A DNA stretch of 64,000 bases. Origin: Planktothrix tepida PCC 9214 (GTDB lineage Bacteria > Cyanobacteriota > Cyanobacteriia > Cyanobacteriales > Microcoleaceae). Positions 1 through 8,643 of the stretch are shown here, piece after piece. The translations under genes were made by a program, and so were the position numbers. The stretch is taken from contig NZ_LN889815.1 in the NCBI RefSeq assembly GCF_900009145.1, forward strand, positions 171,261-235,260, written 5' to 3'. The notes below the pieces were generated by a model that was given only the letters and a program-made list of their open reading frames with translations, was not told the DNA's origin and searched no databases. Numbering within the stretch: the first letter of the stretch is position 1; each line of letters opens with the position of its first letter.

Positions 1-2
1 CG

Positions 3-1121
3 ATCGCTCACCCTGGATTAGGTTGTAAAATCCTAGACCCCAGAAAAGCATTATCTGCTTCTGAACGCCAAGCTATAAACCAGTTCTACACAGATTTATC
101 CTTAGCTTTAGAAACTCATCCAGAAACCCAAGAAGAAGAAGATTTAGAAGAAGAAATCTTGCTAACTGCTGAAGCTTCAGACCCAGAAGTACAACCCGAA
201 GGCAAATTTCTGTCTGATTCAGAACGCCTGAGCATTCCTGAATTAGTGAAGCGATTAGTCACTCGCAGTGATATTAGTCAATCGTTAGAAATGCCCTTTT
301 TAGGAAGAAGTTTTAAGGATATTGTTCGCCGTCCTGAAGATAGCAACCCCAAATCAGATGGACAGTGGACAGGTTGGTTTATGGGAGATGGAGATAAAGT
401 TGGAGATAAACTTAAAGAAATTGCTGAGGAAGACGGTGATCAAGGGCTTCAAGAATTTAGTAAAGCGATGCGGAAATGGGGAAAAAACTTTACAAGAGAG
501 TTTGCTAAAAAGAAATTGGGGCGAATTATTTATGCAGGAGGAGATGATTTTTTAGGTGTTATTTATAGCCGTAACCCAAAACAACCAATTTCTCGTCAAA
601 CTGTTCTTGATTGGTTAATGGAACTTCCTCAAGAATGGGCTAAACATGAACAAGCAATTACGCTTAGTTTAGGGTTGGTTTGGGCAGCTTCTGGTGTTCC
701 CCAACGAGATATTTTACAACATTGCCGTGAAGCTCAAGAACGCTCGAAAAATTTAGGACGCGATCGCGTTACTATCCGAGTCGTTTTTAACAGTGGTCAA
801 TATGTGCAATGGACTTGCCCTTGGCACTATTTAAGAATTTTAAATCAATATCAAGATCGAGACAAAGGGCAAAATTGGAGCCATATTTATCAGGATTTAG
901 CTTATCTCCGATCTCGCCATGTTATTGATTTAAGTTTAATTGAAGAGCAAGAAGATTTAATTGATGAAAGAATGGCTCTAGCTTTAGTTAAGATCTATTT
1001 TCAAAGTGAAGATGAATATTTATCTTTTGAACGAGAGGAAATAGTCGGCAAAGATTCCTCCTTAGAACTGATCTTCTGGATTAATGACTTAATTGAGGTA
1101 GGATGGCAACTGTGTTCCTAA
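3..1121 (+). CDS. cmr2: Cas10/Cmr2, C-terminal part (cut by window edge)
   Basis: Large subunit of the type III-B Cmr effector complex. Family members hold a palm domain that makes cyclic oligoadenylate when target RNA is bound. The frame is open from base 3, so the N-terminus (HD and first palm parts) lies outside the window. Seen here: a GDGDKVGDKL segment near 380-410, and the catalytic palm motif AGGDDFLG, with GGDD encoded at 537-548. A helical C-terminal domain follows to the stop at 1119-1121. It heads the cmr operon, with cmr3 starting 56 bp downstream. Intact GGDD suggests active second-messenger synthesis, which fits the CARF-HEPN gene at 5434. Assignment to III-B rather than another type III rests on the Cmr3/Cmr4/Cmr5 neighbours. 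Confidence 0.93.
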   Translation: MAHPGLGCKILDPRKALSASERQAINQFYTDLSLALETHPETQEEEDLEEEILLTAEASDPEVQPEGKFLSDSERLSIPELVKRLVTRSDISQSLEMPFLGRSFKDIVRRPEDSNPKSDGQWTGWFMGDGDKVGDKLKEIAEEDGDQGLQEFSKAMRKWGKNFTREFAKKKLGRIIYAGGDDFLGVIYSRNPKQPISRQTVLDWLMELPQEWAKHEQAITLSLGLVWAASGVPQRDILQHCREAQERSKNLGRDRVTIRVVFNSGQYVQWTCPWHYLRILNQYQDRDKGQNWSHIYQDLAYLRSRHVIDLSLIEEQEDLIDERMALALVKIYFQSEDEYLSFEREEIVGKDSSLELIFWINDLIEVGWQLCS

Positions 1122-1177
1122 ATCAAATAATTTTATAGATAGATAACTCATTCAACTTTTGCGTTCAGGTACTTAGG

Positions 1178-2230
1178 ATGACTGAAGAAAAAAAATGCCC
1201 TAGATTTCAATATCTGATTACAGTTACGCCTTTAGGATTAATGTATGGAAGCGCAGGCGGTTTTCTTTCTCCTGAAAATTTAGTGGGACTTTCTCGTTCT
1301 AAATTCCCCCCCGAAGCTGCTACTTTATCAGGGCTTATCTTTAGTGCTAGCCGAGAAAAAAATCAAAACAAAAGTGCCTTGAAAAAAACAGAGCTTCAAA
1401 AACAACTTCGGGATAACTTGTATGTAGCTGGGCCGTTTTGGGCTAAGTTAGATGCTCCTGAATATTTTTATGTCCCAATTCCTTGGACAAAAATTATTTC
1501 TGATGACGGTTGTGATGAATGGTTTATTGACAACCAGAAATGGCATCGACAAAACCCTGATCTTGAACCCGAATATCAATGGCAAACAATTAATAGTTGG
1601 GATGATCCTCCTAATCTCATTTTAAAAAATGATAATGCAGCGAAACCACCTTGGAAATTTATTCCAATGCTGCACCCCGATTTAGAAACGAATCAGCGTC
1701 ATGTTAAAGATGAAGATGGTTTATTTCTTGAATATGCTGTTCAAATGCCAGATGACACTTGCATTGTTTATTTATCCACTGAATTTTTAGAATCAGGATG
1801 GTATCGTTTTGGAGGAGAAAACCATGTTGTAGAAATTAACTCTATTGAAGTAGCAGAAAATGATATATTTTTTCAACCTTTTCGAGATCCAATTCAAAAA
1901 GCATTTGCTTTAATCACTCCGGCGGTTTGGGGATCTACCCGTTTTTCCTACCGTTATCCGCAATCAAATTTTCCGATTTCTAAAATGCTTACGGATAAAC
2001 CTATTCCCTATCGCTATCGAACTGGAGATGGCAAAGGAGAAGGTCAGGGACGGTTAGGGAGAGGACGCTATGCTGTACCTCCTGGGAGTGTTTATGTCTT
2101 AGATAAACCTCTCAATCAAACTTGGTGGAACTGGGACGAAAGCTGGTTTCCTCAAGAAGGTTATAGTCTTCGCCGTGTTGGGTGCGGTTTAAGTTTACCA
2201 TTAACAATTCAAGGAGTAACTGATGTATAA
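1178..2230 (+). CDS. cmr3: Type III-B RAMP protein Cmr3
   Basis: 350 residues. The N-terminus carries the TPLGLMYGSAGGFLSPEN signature and the PPEAATLSGLI segment seen in cyanobacterial Cmr3. The C-terminus has glycine-rich RAMP loops (GDGKGEGQGRLGRGRY at about 290-305). Cmr3 sits at the foot of the Cmr complex, contacts Cas10 and holds the 5' handle of the crRNA. The stop overlaps the start of cmr4 by 8 bp, so the two are probably translationally coupled. No truncation is seen. Confidence 0.9.
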   Translation: MTEEKKCPRFQYLITVTPLGLMYGSAGGFLSPENLVGLSRSKFPPEAATLSGLIFSASREKNQNKSALKKTELQKQLRDNLYVAGPFWAKLDAPEYFYVPIPWTKIISDDGCDEWFIDNQKWHRQNPDLEPEYQWQTINSWDDPPNLILKNDNAAKPPWKFIPMLHPDLETNQRHVKDEDGLFLEYAVQMPDDTCIVYLSTEFLESGWYRFGGENHVVEINSIEVAENDIFFQPFRDPIQKAFALITPAVWGSTRFSYRYPQSNFPISKMLTDKPIPYRYRTGDGKGEGQGRLGRGRYAVPPGSVYVLDKPLNQTWWNWDESWFPQEGYSLRRVGCGLSLPLTIQGVTDV

Positions 2231-3098
2231 CAAAGCTCTTGGCATTATTAAAACTTTAGCTCCTCTTCATGTGGGTGCAACCGCAGGGGAAGAAAGCGGA
2301 AATCTGAATCTAATTTTTCGAGATCAATTTACGCAAACGGGGATCGTTCCAGGGAGTTCAATTCGGGGTCGTTTACGCAGTGAAATGAGACCGATTTCGA
2401 CTGTTGATGAAAATTACTGGTATGGCAATAAAGCCAAGTCTGAACTATCAGATAAAACCACTGAATCTTTTGTTAAAATAGAATATGCTTCGATTGTCTG
2501 GCTTCCGGTATTTTGCCCTGGACAACCGATGGTTTGGGTCAGTAGTCCTCGTCTGTTAAAACGCTATCAACGGATAGCAGGTGAGTTCATTAAAACTGAA
2601 GATGGAACGCTGCTAAAAGATTTGGATATTCCCCAGGAATATACGCGATCAACAACTTTAAAACCGCTATCTATTAATCATGAAGAAAAATTATTTTTTA
2701 ACTATGGCTTTTTAACCATTGAAGACTCAAAAGATTTCTCGCCTTGGTTTCCCTTTGGAGAGGAATTACCCGCCGTTGTTGTCTCCGATAACGAAATTGG
2801 GATGATTCATGATATGGCTCTATATCGCCAAACTCGTGTATCCTTAGAAGAACAAGAAAAGCGGGCTAAAAAAGGTCAATTTTTTAATACTGAAGCTTTA
2901 CCCGAAGATACAATTTTAGCCTTTCCCATTGCTTTAAGGAATGATCCAAACGGCGGAAAATGGCAACCTTTTAATGGAGAAAATAGTGCAGAAATTTATC
3001 TCGGAGGTTTAGAATCTATTGGTTTTGGTCATTGTTTAGTCAGTATTCACGGACTAGAGCCTTCGGCTGATGATCAAACTAATGAGGTTAATCAATAG
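2223..3098 (+). CDS. cmr4: Type III-B RAMP protein Cmr4 (backbone subunit)
   Basis: 291 residues. The N-terminal LAPLHVGATAGEESGNLNL and IVPGSSIRGRLRSEM segments match the Cmr4/Csm3 RAMP fold. The C-terminal GGLESIGFGHCLV is its glycine-rich loop. Cmr4 is the repeated backbone subunit that cuts target RNA every six nucleotides; the catalytic Asp of the family lies in a loop near residues 15-40, where an Asp is not certain in this sequence. Overlaps cmr3 by 8 bp; cmr5 starts 44 bp downstream behind its own AGGAG. Confidence 0.88.
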   Translation: MYNKALGIIKTLAPLHVGATAGEESGNLNLIFRDQFTQTGIVPGSSIRGRLRSEMRPISTVDENYWYGNKAKSELSDKTTESFVKIEYASIVWLPVFCPGQPMVWVSSPRLLKRYQRIAGEFIKTEDGTLLKDLDIPQEYTRSTTLKPLSINHEEKLFFNYGFLTIEDSKDFSPWFPFGEELPAVVVSDNEIGMIHDMALYRQTRVSLEEQEKRAKKGQFFNTEALPEDTILAFPIALRNDPNGGKWQPFNGENSAEIYLGGLESIGFGHCLVSIHGLEPSADDQTNEVNQ

Positions 3099-3142
3099 GG
3101 ATGAAAAATTTTTCTGTTTACCTGAATTTAGGAGCATAGACG

Positions 3143-3562
3143 ATGGCATTTACCTCTTTAAAAGTTGACGAAGAAGCCCATGATTTAGTGATCAAATGTT
3201 GTCAAGAATATCCTAAAGGGATTAAAGAAGCTTATAAGATGCGAATGACCGTTGCTTATGGCTTAGAACGATTTTGGGGAGAACAATTTCGTTTAAAAGG
3301 AGATAAAGCTAAATACTGGCAAGAAACTTGGACAAAGTTAGTTGAAATTATGAGTTATGCTGGAATTGAAATTCCCAATGATGATGTTAGCAGTGGGGAA
3401 ACAGCGGCTATTCGAGATATGGCGGAACGACTTTGGGCATTTCCCCAAGAACAACGCAAAGTTGCATTAGCAATATTGATTCAACTTTGCGACAGTTTGG
3501 TGTGGTGGACACAACGTTATAAAAATTTAATTCCAGAGGATCAAAACGATGATGATAACTAG
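3143..3562 (+). CDS. cmr5: Type III-B small subunit Cmr5
   Basis: 139 residues, highly helical, the usual size for Cmr5, which lines the inside of the Cmr complex. The start ATG at 3143 has an AGGAG eight bases upstream. Identification rests on size, helical content (for example GERFWGEQ-like and QEQRKVALAILIQLCDS segments) and its place between cmr4 and the Cmr6-like gene. The 3' end overlaps the next start by 14 bp. Confidence 0.82.
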   Translation: MAFTSLKVDEEAHDLVIKCCQEYPKGIKEAYKMRMTVAYGLERFWGEQFRLKGDKAKYWQETWTKLVEIMSYAGIEIPNDDVSSGETAAIRDMAERLWAFPQEQRKVALAILIQLCDSLVWWTQRYKNLIPEDQNDDDN

Positions 3563-5240
3563 AGAATGCGATCACGTTCCTTTAATGTTTCAAGCTCAAA
3601 TTGAGGGACGATGCCAAATTCAGTATATTAAAAAAGATGAACCTCGCCAACAAGCAGAAGACTGGGTGGATGAATGGTTAAAAGGAACCCTCAAAGAAAC
3701 TCCTCAGTTTGGTGCTAATGTCGAAACAAAACCCTATAAAATTCCTTGGCGTTGGGTGTCTAATAGTGGACAGGATGAAGACATTATTCGACCTGTGATT
3801 GCTGCTAAAGGTTATCCCTATTATCCTGGTTCGAGTATGAAAGGGACATTCCGACGAGCTTGTACCCCTGAAGAAGCACAACGTTATTGTGGGGGAAAAG
3901 AAGGGAAAAAAACTCGTCCAGGGATTCTTCGGTTTCATGGGGGATATCCTAAGCATGAAACTTGGAAAAAAACACCCCTGGTTGATTTAATCCATCCTCA
4001 AGAAGATTGGCAAATCAAAAATTCTAATTCCCATAGTGCATTTATTCAGATTTCGTTGCTAGGAACTACATTAGTTTTTGGGATTTCTAGTTCTAAAAAA
4101 CTCTGTAGTGACGAATGGGAAAAAATTTGGCAAATTTGGCATCGTGCTATAGAAAAAGGCATTGGTTTACGAACCAGTGCAGGTTATGGACAACCTCAAC
4201 ATCATGGTAAATCTCCGCTCTTAAGAGTTAAACTGAAGGGTCAAGGTTTAGCATCTCGTTTAATTTATAAATCTGGTGATTTTGCTGACCGAGGAGAATT
4301 TAGACCCAATCTATTCAAAGCGGCTTTACGAGGTCATACTCAACGTTTGTTTGCAGGCGTTACGGACGAAGCAACCACGCAAGCTTTAACTCAAGAATTG
4401 TGGGGAGGAATTTCAGATCAGAAAAAATCTATTGCGGGTTTACTTGGAACTGCTTTTTCTTATCAATTTGAGGGCTTAAATTTAGATCAATATCCTTACA
4501 AAAATTCAAGTTTACCAACTTTTGAACTAACAGAAGGAAACCTGAATTTATTAGGGATGCGTTCTTTCCCTAATGAAGAGTCTACTCGAAAGCTAAAAAT
4601 TTTAATCACTCAATTGATTAAGTTTTCTATGCTTTTAGGTGGGTTTGGTAAATCTTGGCGACGAGTTGATCATCGGTTAGTATTTCCTAAATATATTAAC
4701 AATTGTGTTAATAATCTTCATGTTAATCCTATGATTGGATGTCATTGGGAATTTTCGGAAGGTTCAGAAAAATATTATGTTCCTGTGGGTGAACTGACAG
4801 ATATTACAATATTTTTAGATAAACTCAGAAGTAACCTGCAAAAATGGGTACGCTTCAAGAAAAAGCAAGTGAGTAATCCTGATACCTTTGTTTCTTGGCG
4901 AGAAACATGGCATCCTGATAATGTACAGGTTTGGGGACGAATTGCTAATAATAAGTTTGATAGTAAAGCGGTAGGGTGGTTTCATAGCAATTATTTAGGA
5001 GTTCAAACGATTAAAGAGACTTTGCTAACGGGAGGGTTAAATCAAATTGGGAGAATCTGGCATCGAATGTATCCTCGCTATATTAAAGTTAGTGATAACA
5101 CTTTGCAACCAACAGGAGAATATATTGAACTGTTAACCATTTTTCCCAATATTCCTGATGAGGATGAACTTCAAAACGCAGAAGATTTTCTAACGTTCCT
5201 AGACACAAAAACTTCCTTTAGTTTACTTTATCCAGGGTAA
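3549..5240 (+). CDS. cmr6: Double RAMP protein: Cmr6-like domain plus second RAMP domain (candidate Cmr1)
   Basis: 563 residues, roughly twice a typical Cmr6. The first half (about 1-235) has the Cmr6-type GYPYYPGSSMKGTFRRAC segment and the glycine-rich GIGLRTSAGYGQPQ loop. The second half (about 245-420) repeats the RAMP layout: FKAALRGHTQRLFAG, LWGG, then a second glycine-rich loop GGFGKSWRRVDHR. The last 140 residues are not recognised. No separate cmr1 is seen between cas10 and this gene, so the second half may supply Cmr1, which would recognise the crRNA 3' end and target RNA; a cmr1 upstream of cas10 cannot be excluded. Start chosen at the ATG behind GAGG, overlapping cmr5. Confidence 0.8.
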   Translation: MMITRECDHVPLMFQAQIEGRCQIQYIKKDEPRQQAEDWVDEWLKGTLKETPQFGANVETKPYKIPWRWVSNSGQDEDIIRPVIAAKGYPYYPGSSMKGTFRRACTPEEAQRYCGGKEGKKTRPGILRFHGGYPKHETWKKTPLVDLIHPQEDWQIKNSNSHSAFIQISLLGTTLVFGISSSKKLCSDEWEKIWQIWHRAIEKGIGLRTSAGYGQPQHHGKSPLLRVKLKGQGLASRLIYKSGDFADRGEFRPNLFKAALRGHTQRLFAGVTDEATTQALTQELWGGISDQKKSIAGLLGTAFSYQFEGLNLDQYPYKNSSLPTFELTEGNLNLLGMRSFPNEESTRKLKILITQLIKFSMLLGGFGKSWRRVDHRLVFPKYINNCVNNLHVNPMIGCHWEFSEGSEKYYVPVGELTDITIFLDKLRSNLQKWVRFKKKQVSNPDTFVSWRETWHPDNVQVWGRIANNKFDSKAVGWFHSNYLGVQTIKETLLTGGLNQIGRIWHRMYPRYIKVSDNTLQPTGEYIELLTIFPNIPDEDELQNAEDFLTFLDTKTSFSLLYPG

Positions 5241-5433
5241 CTGGGTAGAATGGGATAGAAGCTTTACCGTCAATCGCACGAAATCCATTAATGCTTCTAT
5301 CTCGAATTACTAAGATGAAGTCAGAAACCGAGTTTTTAGCAATAGTCTTTCGGCTGAAACTCAAACTTTTGTCTAAAAACCGGATTTCTGGGGTGTAATT
5401 TGTGTTAAAAAGTTTTAACAACGGGAGATTTAT

Positions 5434-7122
5434 ATGAAAAATACTTGGATTCTGACAACTGGTAGCAGCGATATTCAATTGAATACTGACGATAAATGGA
5501 ATCACTTTTATACAAAAGCTAAAAGTGAACTCAGTAATTTTCAAGTAAAACCCCAAGAAGTAGATAAGCCTTCTACTGTTGAAAATAAAAGCCAAAAGCA
5601 ATATGCTGTTCCTTCTAGGGTTTTAGCTAAAGTATATGGTAAAGATTTAGATCAGCATTATGATAAATTAATTTTTCCTTTATTGGATGGGTTTACTCAA
5701 AAGTTACAACAAAAGCAAATTAAGATAGATCGTCTAATTTTAATTTTGACAGATCAAACTGCGATTTTCATGCCACAAAAAAAGAAAGAAAAAAACTGTC
5801 CCTATTGGCAAGATACTTGTGAAAATGAAATCTTTTTTAAAAGTTATTTTCAGCAAAATGATTGGTTTAAACATACAGAATTAAATTTTTTGACTCTTCA
5901 ACCTGAAAAAAATAAAAAAGGATTAGATGACTGGAATAGTGTACTTGGTTTAGTTGAAGTTTTGATAACAAATATTAGTGTAGAATCTAATGAAATAATT
6001 TATCTAAGTCATCAAGCGGGTACTCCTGCCATTTCTTCAGCATTACAATTTGTGAGTTTGAGCCAATTTAATCAGCAAGTTAACTTTTTAGTTAGCAATG
6101 AATATAACCCTAGTGCGGTTGATATTATTGATAGGTCTAACTATTTACGAAAACTGCAAATTGAAAAAGCTAAAAAGTTAATTCAGGATGGTTTACCAGG
6201 GGCAGCATTAATTTTATTAGAAGGATTACTTCCTGATAGTTCTGATTCGATTAAAGAATTGAAAGAGTTGGTGGATACTTTTAATATCAAAGCAACGGTT
6301 GATAATAAAAAAGATGAATTTAAACCCGAAAATGCCATTGAACGAGTGCGCGATGCTTTAGATTTAATTGAAATATTCTTTAAACAAGAAAATTATTTAC
6401 AAGGGATTACTTTATTATCGGCGGCACAAGAAACATTTTTAAAAGCCGCAGTTATGAATTATTTAAGCAGGATTAAACAAATTGGAACAGTTGAGGGGAT
6501 AAACTACCGTCTTCCTCCTACAGACATTGTAACCTGGACAAATCAAGGTTTGTTATTCTTTGATGATCAACAGCAGAAGGACAAGGCTCTATGGAAAGAT
6601 AATCAAAATAAAATGGCAAGGTTATTACAATGTATTGGTGATAATGGATTGAAAATTAGACGAAAAATTGAAATTCTTCAATATCTAAAGTTTCCTGTTA
6701 ATGAATCTATAGATAACTTGGACTTATGGAATAAATTTAATCAAAAAGCACTTAAAAATTTGAAATGTACAAGTGCTAATAATGCACTTTTGCTATGGCT
6801 AAAAGCTATTACAAATCCAACTATCCAAACTTGGAGTTTATTAGATTGGATAGGAACTTATCAAAGAGATTTTGAATATGATCGCCGTAATCAACTGATG
6901 CACAATTTACGAGGAGTTGAGAAAAAAGATGTAGTGCTTTATTTATATGGCTATCCCGAATCAGAAGAACATATTGACGATTCCAAAGATATTTATCAAG
7001 TTTATAAAGAGGAAGTCAAAAAGCCATTTATTAACGCTTTGCATTCACTAGGATTATTAGAGAGTAACTCTGATATTAATTCAATTGAACAAGATCTTCA
7101 AACTTTATCGAATAAATTATAA
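5434..7122 (+). CDS. CARF-HEPN CRISPR-associated ribonuclease (Csx1/Csm6 type)
   Basis: 562 residues. The N-terminal half looks like a CARF ligand-binding domain: WILTTGSSDIQL at the start and SHQAGTPAIS at 192-201, the second being the usual ligand-loop position. A helical region follows. Near the C-terminus, RRNQLMH at 484-490 gives R485-N486-X3-H490, the HEPN nuclease motif. In this family cyclic oligoadenylate made by Cas10 activates non-specific RNA cleavage. It lies 193 bp after the Cmr6-like gene, has its own GGGAG site, and is followed by a terminator. Csx1 versus Csm6 cannot be settled by eye. Confidence 0.8.
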   Translation: MKNTWILTTGSSDIQLNTDDKWNHFYTKAKSELSNFQVKPQEVDKPSTVENKSQKQYAVPSRVLAKVYGKDLDQHYDKLIFPLLDGFTQKLQQKQIKIDRLILILTDQTAIFMPQKKKEKNCPYWQDTCENEIFFKSYFQQNDWFKHTELNFLTLQPEKNKKGLDDWNSVLGLVEVLITNISVESNEIIYLSHQAGTPAISSALQFVSLSQFNQQVNFLVSNEYNPSAVDIIDRSNYLRKLQIEKAKKLIQDGLPGAALILLEGLLPDSSDSIKELKELVDTFNIKATVDNKKDEFKPENAIERVRDALDLIEIFFKQENYLQGITLLSAAQETFLKAAVMNYLSRIKQIGTVEGINYRLPPTDIVTWTNQGLLFFDDQQQKDKALWKDNQNKMARLLQCIGDNGLKIRRKIEILQYLKFPVNESIDNLDLWNKFNQKALKNLKCTSANNALLLWLKAITNPTIQTWSLLDWIGTYQRDFEYDRRNQLMHNLRGVEKKDVVLYLYGYPESEEHIDDSKDIYQVYKEEVKKPFINALHSLGLLESNSDINSIEQDLQTLSNKL

Positions 7123-7149
7123 AACGCCTAATTTAAAATTTATTAGTAA

Positions 7150-7185
7150 AAAAATCCCTGGACTAAAGCTAAGTCAGGGATTTTT
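7150..7185. terminator. Hairpin terminator between the CARF-HEPN gene and CRISPR array 1
   Basis: AAAAATCCCTG (7150-7160) pairs with CAGGGATTTTT (7175-7185), followed by more T. The arms have A-rich and T-rich outer ends, so it can end both the rightward cmr transcript and the leftward array transcript that converge here. Confidence 0.75.
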
Positions 7186-7191
7186 TATTAG

Positions 7192-7533
7192 ATTTTTATT
7201 GATTTGCTACTCCAATAAAGCGACGACTGCCTTGTCACGCACTCCATGACAAGTCACGCCTTGTTTCCATTAATTCGTCACCCCAATAAAGGGGCGACCT
7301 ATTGCGTCGGGAAGATGGTTCCGTTTTTCCCTCAACCGTTTCCATTAATTCGTCACCCCAATAAAAGGGCGACTTGAAAATTCAAAACAATATAAAAATG
7401 CTGATATTGTTTTGATAACGGATGAGTTTCCATTAATTCGCCACCCCAATAAAGGGGCAACCTCTCCCAAGTGTGACAATGCTTCTGATGCTAATCCGTT
7501 TCCATTAATTCGTCACCTCAATAAAGGGGCGAC
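7192..7533 (-). CRISPR. CRISPR array 1 (5 repeats, 4 spacers), read leftward
   Basis: 36-bp repeats at 7192 (degenerate), 7263, 7338, 7426 and 7498. Spacers are 35, 39, 52 and 36 bp. On the minus strand each repeat has stem GTCGCCCC / GGGGTGAC around TTTATT and ends in ATTAATGGAAAC, giving an AUGGAAAC handle. The degenerate copy at the left end marks the trailer, so the leader is on the right. Repeats at 7426 (two changes) and 7498 (one change) also vary. The 52-bp spacer (7374-7425) holds an 11-bp perfect inverted repeat. Drift and small size suggest a little-used array. Confidence 0.95.
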
Positions 7534-7549
7534 ATGACAAGTATAACAG

Positions 7550-7578
7550 ATTATAAGATACCATCAATATTGTAGCAA
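7550..7578 (-). promoter_or_regulatory. Candidate leader promoter of array 1
   Basis: On the minus strand TTGCTA (7573-7578), 17 bp, then a perfect TATAAT (7550-7555). Transcription would start about ten bases before the first repeat. Confidence 0.55.
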
Positions 7579-7606
7579 TTTTCCTTCAGCCTCGCAAACC
7601 GATCCA

Positions 7607-7798
7607 TCAACGCCTAAACAATAGAATTGCAATTAATATCCCCATTAAGAAAAGGATTATAAAATCCAACGCCTCTGACTTTTCTTTCTTTTCCAAATCC
7701 CGTTTAATTCCACACTTAAGACAAACATATTGATCCAATTGATGAGGATTTTGAACAAAAGGACAATAGTAACCATTTTTCACACATTCTTCCGACAT
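7607..7798 (-). CDS. Small membrane protein with Cys pairs
   Basis: 63 residues. The N-terminal half has C5, C12, C26 and C29 (CLKCG), which could form a small zinc ribbon. The C-terminus is one hydrophobic segment (about 44-61) ending in RR. GGGAGG lies eight or so bases before the ATG, so it is probably real. It is just upstream of the leader of array 1 on the same strand. Function unknown. Confidence 0.6.
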   Translation of the reverse strand: MSEECVKNGYYCPFVQNPHQLDQYVCLKCGIKRDLEKKEKSEALDFIILFLMGILIAILLFRR

Positions 7799-7882
7799 TT
7801 AGACTTCCTCCCACAATCAAATTCAGGTGATCAATGAGGAAAAGGTTAGTGAGTTTAACCCTTTCCTGTGGCTTGTTACCCT

Positions 7883-8392
7883 TTATTCGCGCACTGGGGT
7901 ATACACATGGAGCGTGATGCAGTTTTGCTCTGCATTATTCACCAGTTGGTGATACTCGTAGCGATCCGTCCAAGTGATTTCTCCAGCACTCACCGTTACC
8001 TCCTGATCCAGCACTAACTGGCGCTGGTGATCGGGACGGTAGTATTGTTGGGTAATGCTACCTTGCAGCACTTTCGTCACGTTCAGAGCCGCATTTTTAT
8101 GAGGGTGAACTCCCGATTTTTGTCCAGGGAGCCAACAGATCAGAGCGATCTCAACGTCATCGTTACGAATGATGATTTTCGACCCATACCGATCAGGATG
8201 GAACAGAACGAACTGTCGCCAGAAGGACTCCGACAACTCTAGTCGCGCCACCAGGGGTTTTAGGTGTTCCAGGGTTCGCAGATGGGACGGTACAGCCATA
8301 TTTGCATTCAGGAAGTCCTCCAACGTTAAGGGAAAGTCGCGTAGAATCTGGGGATGAGTATTCAGAACGGGAGTAACGGAGTAGTGGTTCAT
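7883..8392 (-). CDS. Cysteine-dioxygenase-like cupin protein
   Basis: 169 residues. The cupin metal motif GVHPHKNAALNVTKVLQG is clear, with two His in HPH and a third candidate His in YEYHQLV near 145. The layout resembles type I cysteine dioxygenase, which oxidises cysteine to its sulfinic acid with mononuclear iron. The substrate is not certain, since mercaptopropionate dioxygenases share the fold. It stands alone between unrelated genes and looks like metabolic cargo. Confidence 0.7.
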   Translation of the reverse strand: MNHYSVTPVLNTHPQILRDFPLTLEDFLNANMAVPSHLRTLEHLKPLVARLELSESFWRQFVLFHPDRYGSKIIIRNDDVEIALICWLPGQKSGVHPHKNAALNVTKVLQGSITQQYYRPDHQRQLVLDQEVTVSAGEITWTDRYEYHQLVNNAEQNCITLHVYTPVRE

Positions 8393-8643
8393 TTGGCTTC
8401 CTCCAAGCGTTTAGGTGAACCAAAATATCTCACTTGCCACTTGGACTTCTTCGTTTTTCCCTTCCGCTTTTATGCCTCCCTTGCGTTTCTATGGTTATTA
8501 TGGCTGAGGCTGAGAAAAGCGCAAGGGGTTTTCATACTATCGACGTTTTGAGACGGAAAAATTTAAAAGAAAAAAGGTAAAAATGATAAAGCAGGGAATG
8601 GGAAACAAAACTTACCAGATGTATAGGATACACTCTTAAACTT

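Noticed and set aside
5253..5301. GATAGAAGC/GCTTCTATC inverted repeat before the CARF gene as a transposon remnant
   Set aside because: A reverse-strand reading gives an AIDGK-like phrase, but it is too short to support a transposase.
7883..8392. Reverse-strand open frames overlapping the cupin gene
   Set aside because: They lie fully within a well-supported gene and have no domain.
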